A stretch of DNA of 64,000 nt. It comes from Adiantum capillus-veneris. Lineage: Eukaryota; Streptophyta; Polypodiopsida; Polypodiales; Pteridaceae. Location of the stretch: NCBI GenBank assembly GCA_014529385.2, contig CM043953.1:108938549-109002548 (forward strand), given 5' to 3'. The position numbers and the translations under genes were made by a program. The notes beneath the pieces were generated by a model. The model had not been told where the DNA came from. It ran no database searches and was given only the letters and a program-made list of their open reading frames with translations. Shown here in pieces: positions 55,041-64,000 of the stretch (the first letter of the stretch is position 1; every line of letters begins with the position of its first letter).

Positions 55041-55193
55041 TGTCAGGAAAGTGGCAAGGCCGGACTAGATAAGGCAGGGCCAGGCTAGGCAGTCTGGAAT
55101 GGGGAGTCCAACTAGGACAAAGGGCTAGTGGCATGCCTATATAAGGGGTTGTTGGGTGGTAGACTCTCAGGCTCTAGTCACACATGTCTTACA
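55041..55193 (+). repeat. 153-bp 3' LTR
   Basis: It starts TGTCAGGAAAG and ends GTCTTACA, with a TATA box at 55138-55146. A closely related 153-bp LTR lies on the minus strand at 57115-57267, which confirms both borders. Confidence 0.85.
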
Positions 55194-55559
55194 TCTAGGA
55201 GAAGTTTTCTACCCAAAAGCGGCTACACATGGGCGCATGGGAGATTCCTACTTGGACTTGGCTATCTAAGGGCGGCTGCACATGAGCGTTTAGAGACTCC
55301 CTCACATCTATATAAGGAGGCCTTCTCATGAGTAATTTGGTAGAATGGTGTGCACACTTGACAGACACAACACATCCTTGTGTAAGGATTGTTAGTCCCT
55401 TTTATTCCTACTTGCTCTAGTTGTCTAAATTTCCATCTAAGCTCTACCTTGAGAGCGCATGGGTGGATGATGCCATCACTTTGTAATAGTGTGATAATCT
55501 AAAGTTTTTGATTTGCCACTAATCTACTTTGCATCGTATCTCTCTGTACTCTCCTTGCT
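55194..55559. other. No gene seen
   Basis: A CTACCCAAAAGCGGCTACACATGGGCG-type segment occurs twice in diverged form near 55210 and 55270; otherwise unassigned flank of the 3' LTR. Confidence 0.4.
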
Positions 55560-56690
55560 ACTAGATCCTTATCCATTTCCACCTTGTCTAAATTGCACAA
55601 GTGGTCAGCTTGAATTCCTAAGTAGTATTTTCCAGAGTGGACAAGTGGTAGATCTTCCATGTGTTTTCTCAACCTTGTGTATATTGGATAAGTGGTGGAT
55701 CTTTGATGTGTCAAAGGAATTTCCACATAGTTTAGATTGGACAAGTGATCAACTAGAATGATTAGGTAGTGTTGTTTAAAGTGCACGTGGTAAATCTCCC
55801 ATGTGTCAAAGCTAATTCCACCTTGTCTAAATTGGATAAGTGCTCAAATTGAATGATCAAGTAGTATTGTTTATATTGGACAAGTGGTGGATCTTCCATG
55901 TGTCAAATCCATTTTCACCTTGTGTAGATTGGACAAGTGATCAACTTGAATGCCCAAGTAGTGTTGTTTAAATTAAGCATGTGCTGGTCCTCCCATGTTT
56001 CAAAGCCATTTCCATCATGTCTAGATTGGACAAGTGGTCGACGTGAATGCGTAGACAGTTTTTTTCAAACTGGACAAGTGGTGGATGTCCCATGTGTCAA
56101 AACCATTTTTGCCTTGTTTAGATTGGACAAGTGGTCAAGTTGAATGCCCAAGTAGTGTTCTCTAGATCGGAAAAGTGTTGTATCTCCCATGCATTTTCTC
56201 AACATTGTTTATATTGGACAAGTGGTGGACCTCCCATCATGTGTCAAAACCATTTCCACCTTGTTTAGATTGGACAAGTGGTCAACTTGAATGCTTAGTT
56301 AGTGTTGTTTAGATTGGACAAGTGGTGTTTCTCCCATGTGTCAAAGGAAATTTTACCTTGTCTAGATTGGACAAGTGGTCAACTTGAATGCCCCAGTAGT
56401 GGTTTTTAGATTGGACATGTGGTGGATCTCTCAAATGTGTCAGAGACATTTCCACCTTGTTTAAATTGAAGAAGTAGTGGATACACATGCATTCAATTGC
56501 TTGGTAGTTTATCTAAATTTGACAAGTGGTGAATCTCCATGCAAAAAAAGTACTTTGTAGCTTATCACAATTAGAAAAGTGGTGGATCTTATCAATCCAT
56601 ATTGTCTACATTGGATGGACAAGTGGTGGATGCACATGTACTAGTTCCCTTTGTAACTAGTTCAAATTGAACAAGTGATGGATCTGGTGA
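55560..56690. repeat. Satellite array of about 97-bp units
   Basis: About ten diverged units contain TTGGACAAGTGGTGGATCT, CCATGTGTCAAA and TTCCACCTTGT. Landmark spacing is mostly 92-100 bp. The core TTGGACAAGTGGTGGA also occurs, on the opposite strand, in the 181-bp array. Confidence 0.88.
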
Positions 56691-57101
56691 TATTAATGAC
56701 CAAATGGTGAATGTGTGCCCGGTGGGCACGCACCCTACCTTGAGATTTTTTGAGGTATTGCCCAAGGCCAACGGACTGTGGGCGCCTTGAGTGTGAAAAA
56801 AACAACTCCCTATCCGCTATGGCGAATACTACAGTGCTGCGAGGGCGAGGCAGAGAGAGAACTGCCCATCGTTTGCGTTCTGGGCATCGCTCCAGTGACA
56901 TAAACCCCTCCCCTCTGCAGCACGCGTCCACCAAGCTTGGCCACATAGTGTATGGTGGAGGTCGAGGTCTCCTCCCTCCCGGAACAAGTGGTGATTCTCA
57001 CACATTGGGACTTCTTCGTCCCCCTTAGGAGGCGGCTCTTCACACCCTCAAAGAGAGAAGCATGCAAAAATCTCCACACCCTCTTGCCCAAAATAGACCA
57101 T
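56691..57101 (-). other. Leader region inside a minus-strand LTR element
   Basis: It follows, on the minus strand, the primer site at 57102-57113. A frame at 56810-57124 has no recognised motif. The element's remainder is missing; the satellite begins where gag would be expected. Confidence 0.4.
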
Positions 57102-57113
57102 GCTATGATACCA
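57102..57113 (-). promoter_or_regulatory. Primer binding site-like sequence, minus strand
   Basis: The minus strand reads TGGTATCATAGC, one base from the initiator-Met type, one base inside the LTR. Confidence 0.75.
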
Positions 57114-57114
57114 A

Positions 57115-57267
57115 TGTAAGACAAGGGTGACTAGAGCTTGAGAGTCCACCACCCAACCACCCTTTATATAGGCATTCCCCTAGCCCTTTGCCCTAGTTGA
57201 ACTCCCCTTTCCACATCGCCTATCCCGGCCCTGCCTTATATAGTCCGGCCTTGCCGGTGTCTTGACA
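57115..57267 (-). repeat. 153-bp 5' LTR, minus strand
   Basis: On the minus strand it begins TGTCAAGACACC and ends GTCTTACA, with TATATAAAG near 57170. It matches the LTR at 55041-55193 along its length and has exactly the same size. Confidence 0.85.
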
Positions 57268-58154
57268 CTAGAACTCGGCCACCGGCCAAAGACCATCGCC
57301 CGCCGACCACCGACCAAAGACCACCGACAATCGGCCACCGACCATTGGCCCCTAAAGTTGTCCTTGAATTTTCTCTGTACCATCCAGGATCACAAATAGA
57401 TATCTCATCAGTGTGCAAAGCTAGAATCCACCAAATATATGTGCACCATTGGCTTCTCCTCATATGGGGGTCTTACAAACTATGCAACATATATTGTAGT
57501 GGCAAAACTCAAAGAGATGGGCATTGCAAGTATACCAAAACCTAGGGCCATAAGGTGCTCTCTATGTTAGTCATTGAGGAATCCTATGGACCTAGGGTCA
57601 TAGGGTGCCCTATATATTGGCACATTGTAAGGCCTATGTTAGTTAGTGAGGAATCATATGGACCTATGGCCATAAGGTGCTACACTCTATACTTAAACAC
57701 CATAGAATCATCTTTTTGCACCTTTGTACTGGCACCCTATGGCCCTAAGCGCTCTCCATGTTAATGAGGAACCATGTGGTCCTGCAAGAGAAGCATGTAC
57801 TACATATAAACCATACATGGTGTCCATAAGGTGCTCTATTTTGAGCCATTGGGATCATATGTTCATTCTTATTAACAAGAACCCCTTTAATGTTAATAAG
57901 CAATCCTATTGCCCAAAGGCCATAGGGTGATTTTTGTATTAATAAGTAATCCTATAGCCCTAGGCCAAAAGGTGATCAAGTTGGTTTTCAAGAGCATAAC
58001 TTACCACCTAAAAAGACATTCTATGTTGGATAGATTCTATGTACAATATGTACTACATGCAAAATACACCTTATGGCTCTTTAGCCATGAGGTGGTCTAG
58101 ATGCCTATGTAGAGCATCTATTTTGGTATTTTATGGCCCTAAGACCATAGGGTG
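57268..58154. repeat. Degenerate repeats, no gene seen
   Basis: 57268-57360 has tandem GGCCACCGACCA-like units. 57540-58154 has scattered copies of GGCCATAAGGTGCTCT or CCATAGGGTG about 50-100 bp apart, suggesting a very old tandem array. Confidence 0.45.
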
Positions 58155-58307
58155 TGTCACGCCAAGGGCCAAAGGGACTTAATGGCTCAGTGCGGCTAGG
58201 AGCGGAGGGCCAGACATGAGTTAAGGGGTCCTACTTGCAAGGGCCAAGGGCTATAAGTAGGGAGAATGGAACGAGAACGGTATGCATGTCCACCCTTTGG
58301 CCTTTCA
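58155..58307 (+). repeat. 153-bp 5' LTR, plus strand
   Basis: It runs from TGTCACGCC to GCCTTTCA and has a TATA-like GCTATAAGTAGGG near 58249. A primer-like site follows one base later. Length equals that of the other two short LTRs, but the sequence is more distant. Confidence 0.65.
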
Positions 58308-58308
58308 C

Positions 58309-58320
58309 TAGTATCAGAGC
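58309..58320 (+). promoter_or_regulatory. Primer binding site-like sequence
   Basis: TAGTATCAGAGC differs from the initiator-Met site TGGTATCAGAGC at one base. Confidence 0.7.
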
Positions 58321-58366
58321 ACAGGGGAGAGCACTCATGGAGGGGAGGGGAAGGAGAGTCGCATGG

Positions 58367-59725
<1,359 letters not shown>

Positions 59726-60992
59726 AGGCTGAGGGCAGTACACCAGGATGTAAGTAAGGATTTCTCCATTTTCATTGAGCTGTTTGAATCTTGCTGGAAG
59801 CAGTTAGAGGTGGCTACTAGGGTCAAAAGAAACGAGTATTTGAACCTATCAAGGCTCCTAGAGTGCTTGCATCCGAGGATCAGAGAAAAGGTCGAAGACG
59901 GTGCGGATCCATATGAAGACATGGTCTATCTGGCAAAGATGAAGAGCAGAAAGGTGAAGCGGAAGCTAGAACTAGGCATGTTTAAGCCAGTAGATTATGT
60001 GCTTGTTGTGGAGGTAACAAAGTGCTCTTTGGTCTGACCAAAGGTGATTCCAAGTGTTCAAAGTGCAGAGCCTATGGAGGTAAGGCCTACTGTTGGCTAT
60101 GTTCCTTGGAGATTTATGGTTCGTGATGTGCATGTGTCAAGGGTGGATGAACTTTTCAATGAGGAGAAGCTCCATATTGAGGTGAAAAAAGGTGCAAAGA
60201 GGTATCAGATGCGGAGGTTCTGGTGCCGATTCAAGAGGAAAAGCATGTTCCTGTGGAAAGTTTGCATGAAAAGGTAGCAAAATGAATGGGGTTGCAGATA
60301 CCAAGGGTTCATAATTTGATGGAGAAAGTGATCAAAGTCATGGTGATGGTCAAGCTTTTGTGGAGCAGTAAGAAGATGAAGATGCTGATACAAAGTTGGT
60401 ATATGATGCAAGTGATGATGAAGGTACAAGCTTGAGTTGATGGGAGAGGAGCGAGGAGAATAAAGCGGATGAGTCCACATCCTATGACAAAGAGACGAAG
60501 TGTGATGAACCTGAGCTAGTAAAAGTAAAGTTTCCCTCTTATGTGTTTGATGATATGGTAGTACCCCATGTGCAAGAAGAGCAGGAAGCAGAGCAAGTCG
60601 ACGTACATGATGAAGACCAAGTGGAGCGGTCTAGGCCTACCAATGATGATATGCAAGTAAAGGTGGTATGTGGTGCCATGCTAATGAAAGTGGTGGCGGA
60701 ATGTGCCATGGTGATGCAACAGGTACAAATTTTTTCCAAAAGAGATAGAGCAACCGTGTCTATGAAGGAAGTTGAGGTGGATGCAGTAGAGAACAAGTTT
60801 CTCTCTTCCTTGGAGGAGTATGATGCAGTGGTAGAAGAGGTGATTGAAGAGGAGGGGATTGAAGTTGATGAGCACATGTTGTTGATTGACCTTGAAGATC
60901 ATGTTGACGAGGAAGGGATCGATGATGCTGGAATCGAGTATCCGGACAAAGAGGAGGTTATGATGCCAAAAGTGGTGGAGATTTTGATGTAG
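59726..60992 (+). pseudogene. Gag-like frame of the long-LTR family, copy 2
   Basis: A first open piece (59726-60037) has DFSIFIELFESCWKQLEVAT and KSRKVKRKLELGMFKPVDY, which match the broken minus-strand frame at about 13380-13120. A further open piece (60543-60992) is strongly acidic (EEGIEVDEHMLLIDLEDHVD). Frameshifts separate the pieces. No CCHC knuckle or pol motif is present. Confidence 0.55.
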
Positions 60993-61318
60993 CAGACATG
61001 TCCAATGGTGGAGAAAGGAGAACCCCAAACAATGGCTTTGCTTCCAGTAAATGTATGTAAGCTATGGTTGATGATTATGGTGGTAAATACAGCTATGAGG
61101 AGGATGGTTCAGCAGGTGCAGGGGTCTAGGGTTGAGGCCTCCACTATATTTGGTTGGGAGGGAGGGTCAGACATCTGTTAGAGCTTGGTATCAGGTACAT
61201 GCTCGTTTGATGGTATGCTTGGTGCTGCTTGGTGTGGAGTAGAAAATTTAAGGAGGGATGCATGGAATGTTGAAGGTAGGCTAGGGGCAGCCTACACACG
61301 TGGTGGTCTATGTGCTGG
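60993..61318 (+). other. Interior of the long-LTR relative
   Basis: Non-coding or decayed; interrupted by the foldback element at 61319. Confidence 0.4.
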
Positions 61319-61770
61319 CATTAGGTGAAATTTGGACTCAAAAAAGGGCCCTTTAAGGAGTTTGACTTTATCTCTCTCTACCAAAACTAGTGCATGGATA
61401 AATTTTTGCAAACAAACTCCAAAGTTGGTGGAGATTTGATAATTAGAATCTCGTCTTCAAGCTCTATTTACTGATATATAGCACTCCATGAGATTCCTCA
61501 TATTTAAGAAGATTCTTTTTTTGATTCACCTAGGATGTGACAACTCTGTCAGAATCTAAGTGAATCAAAAAAATAATCTTCTAAAATATGAGGAATCGCA
61601 TGGCGTGCTATATATCAATAGATAGAGCTTGAAGAGGACATTCTAACTGTCAAACCTCCGCCAACTTTGGAGTTTTTTTGCAAAAATTTATCCATGCACC
61701 AATTTTGGTAGAGAGAGGTAAAGTCAAACTGCTTAAAGGGCCCCTTTGTGAGCCCAAATTACACCTAATG
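61319..61770. mobile_element. Foldback element, copy 2
   Basis: It is 452 bp and similar over its whole length to 53737-54189, with the same CATTAGG and CCTAATG ends. Flanks show no duplication. Confidence 0.88.
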
Positions 61771-61998
61771 AGTATGGCACTATGGGGAACAATTGTAGAT
61801 GGGTGGAAGATACCAAAGGGAGGTGTTTGACCCATGCAGAAACTATGTCATGCAGGGGGTGGGGCAACCCACTTGAAGGTTTGAAAGTAGGAAGAATAAA
61901 ACTGTGTAAATATGGTTTTGGTTTTCTCATAGTGTGTGCCAGGTTTTGCAATTAGAAGGTAAATGAAGCTCTTTTATGGTTGAGCATAAATGCTCAAC
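61771..61998 (+). other. 3' interior of the long-LTR relative
   Basis: It contains QGVGQPT followed by a stop near 61855-61875, matching the minus-strand copy near 6600. Confidence 0.45.
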
Positions 61999-62015
61999 TA
62001 GGGGGTGGGCAATGA
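61999..62015 (+). promoter_or_regulatory. Polypurine tract of the long-LTR relative
   Basis: TAGGGGGTGGGCAATGA directly precedes TGGTGCAGCC, as in the minus-strand copy. Confidence 0.75.
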
Positions 62016-64000
62016 TGGTGCAGCCAAAGTGTGTTGACTATAGAAGATGTCATGGGAAGATATGTGCAAGCTAGTAGAAGCATGGCAAAAGGCTGGAGTA
62101 GCTAGGAAGATCATGGACTGACAAGTAGTAGCGGAGATGTATGGCTGATGCGGCTTATAGGCCAAGAAAGGCTCCAAGAGGAGCTAATTTGGGGAGAAAA
62201 TGAAGGAGATTCAAGGTGCAGTCTTTGGGTTCAAGAATGTAGAGCTTGAAGTACTGAAGGAGTAGGTCCAGATGGCTCATCAAACCGAGCTACGGAGCCC
62301 AAGCTATCAAAGGTTGAAGGTTCAGTGTGTTGCACATTCTTGCCGGACAAGGCAGCAAGGGATAGGTGGCCAAAGTGGATGTCAATGTATAGGCATGTAG
62401 TGCTCAATTTATGGAGCCTACCATCTTTTCAAATTGCAGATCAGAGCTACAGATTGCAGTTTATGGCCAGTTGAAGTTTTGTCGAGGGCTAGGCTGGTGC
62501 CCACTTGACCACATGTATGGAGAGTTGTGCCATCTGGCAATTTTTAGATCGTGATAGAGTTTGAAGAGATGCTATGCAGTGTATGGAGCTAGCAGGAGTT
62601 GACTGCACATCAAACGGAGCCAGGAGCAAGAAGTTAAAGCAGTCAAAAAATTGGGTGCATTTGCCTGGTGTTGTCTACAGATGAATATTCATGTTTTTTG
62701 CACCCTTGGTTCGGGGTCTTGGAGACTCTCAAAGTACGGAAAGGACCAGGGGTTTTCAAGTCGACATAGTGTGTTTGTAGCTAGTCTTTGCGGATTGGGA
62801 GCTGGAACTCAGGGCCACAAATGGCAGAACTTTGAAGTTGAAGGGCACCACAAAAGGGGGATTTTTTTCTCATAAAATTGGTTTTTTTGGAGGTAGGTGA
62901 GCTGGGAGCAGCCACGTGGCAGACAATAGTCCCACATGCGGGACTCCATGGTGACATGATGGGGTATAAGCCCTGCCTTGTGAGCTAATTAAGAGTATGT
63001 GAGGGGCATTGGAGGTCCTTGAGCACCGGCTATGGCGTGCCGAGTGGTGGCTCTGTGTTGGCGGTGCACGGCCCTGTAGGGGTGGTGGCCCGATGGCATT
63101 TTGAAGGGAGTGGTGGTGGCGCAGTAGTGGCTGGCAGTGTTGGTGTAAGCGCAATATGGTGACATGGCAGCCTATTAGAGGCACCCGTGCCCGCGTCCAT
63201 AAGTCCCTTCTTTTGAAGTTTAAAATCGACCCCCCCCAATAGCGATGTTGGTATTGCTTGTCTAGGGGAGGGTCCCACAGCAGTGAGAGAGAGACAGTTT
63301 GAAACTTCCCAAAGAGGCCTATCCCTCTAGTGGAGAGAAATCGGGAGAGAGAATGTGAGTTCAAAGACCTGGAGGCCATTCCCAAAGGGCAAATGCCAAG
63401 GAGCAAGCAGGGGGAAGCCGAGTCCGGCGGACAAAGCAATGTGTGCACCATGCAAGGAGTTACCAAAAGCGAAGTGAGCCAAGTGCAAGCAATGCAAGGG
63501 AAATTTCAAAAAGAGCTCAAAGAGAAGTGCATGAGATGAGAGCTCACCCATTTTTTCCTTTTTAGGTCTCCTAGACACAACCCTATAAAAGGATGTACAC
63601 GTTCACTTTTTGGGGTCTTTTGGCCATTGGAGGTTTTTTGCTTGTGTAGGCTTTTGAGCCATTGTCTAGTTTTCGAGGGTGTGCCGGCAGAGTGTTGATT
63701 GTATATGGTGTGGTTTATGCAAGAAAGGCCATTCATTGCTGTCTCTTGGTGTCATTCCCCCCTCCCCCTTCTTTTCTCTGCTTGTATCCATGTGTTTCTG
63801 GGTGTGTGTCGGTGTGTGTGCCCCCTTGAAGTTTGTCCTGCAAATAGATTTTGAGAGAGGCTGTGTGCATGTGGAAGGCAGTGAATTGAGCAGAGCAGAG
63901 TGATTGGGTCTGTCTGGTGCATTGCAAGATATGTGTGTGTATGGTTGTGTGCAAGCATTGGTTTGCTTGTAGGTAGTGTCGAGTTTTGAAGGTGAACTCT
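62016..64000 (+). repeat. 3' LTR of the long-LTR relative, cut by the window end
   Basis: It starts TGGTGCAGCCAAAG as in the other copy and keeps short matches such as TAGGCCAAG.AAGGCTC. The TATA box at 63583-63592 is about 1.57 kb in, against about 1.72 kb in the other LTRs. Frames inside have no recognised motif. Confidence 0.65.
63583..63592 (+). promoter_or_regulatory. TATA box in the long LTR
   Basis: CTATAAAAGG follows a pyrimidine-rich stretch and a CCTAGACACAA segment. Confidence 0.55.

Larger units (their letters stand above)
50447..55193 (+). mobile_element. Second chromodomain gypsy element, 5'-truncated
   Basis: Gag, protease, reverse transcriptase, RNase H, integrase and chromodomain follow in order, then a polypurine tract and a 153-bp 3' LTR. 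The 5' LTR and primer site are absent; the AC microsatellite stands in their place. A foldback element splits the integrase. Confidence 0.88.

Overview
This window reads as nuclear DNA of a land plant with a large, repeat-packed genome. The evidence is the mix of families: Ty1/copia and Ty3/gypsy elements (including chromodomain-bearing ones) with plant-type initiator-Met and tRNA-Asp primer binding sites, an L1-type LINE whose first ORF has the plant DUF4283 plus CCHC layout, short introns with GT..AG borders, and long GA/CT/AC microsatellites. The species cannot be named from this. No tRNA, rRNA or clear host gene was found; the window is almost wholly transposons nested inside one another, two satellite arrays, and two unidentified minus-strand gene-like loci.

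Layout. 1-4205: a decayed gypsy integrase end and its probable 3' LTR, split by a 1.33-kb TTAA-flanked inverted-repeat element. 4206-17854: a minus-strand non-autonomous LTR retrotransposon with 2.25-kb LTRs and only a broken Gag-like frame; a young complete copia element (6931-12139) sits in its interior and a small non-coding LTR element (15499-17330) in its right LTR. 17919-19965: a decayed multi-exon minus-strand locus. 19966-27765: an Athila-like 5' LTR, tRNA-Asp-type primer site, leader and gag start, interrupted by a second TTAA element and by a gag-protease-only copia derivative (22808-26565). 27766-36950: a minus-strand gag and leader fragment split by a 7-kb L1-type LINE with a 14-bp target duplication. 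37500-44850: a second LINE whose middle is replaced by a minus-strand chromodomain gypsy.

44998-46242: an unidentified minus-strand frame that runs out of a satellite. 46062-49885: an array of about 181-bp units carrying a 288-bp MITE. 49885-55193: an integrase scrap, then a decayed plus-strand chromodomain gypsy split by a 453-bp foldback element. 55560-56690: a second satellite of about 97 bp sharing a 16-bp core with the first. 57115-58307: two further 153-bp LTRs. 59726-64000: a third copy of the long-LTR Gag-only family, plus strand, carrying a second foldback element and running off the window.

The genes do not form a pathway. What works together here is a nesting history that gives a relative order of insertion. 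The non-autonomous families (TTAA element, foldback element, long-LTR Gag-only element, small LTR element, gag-protease copia) would need enzymes supplied from elsewhere, and the repeated presence of several in one window suggests they have been active. The only element that looks nearly intact is the copia at 6931-12139, and even it lacks about eight codons of a conserved reverse-transcriptase motif.
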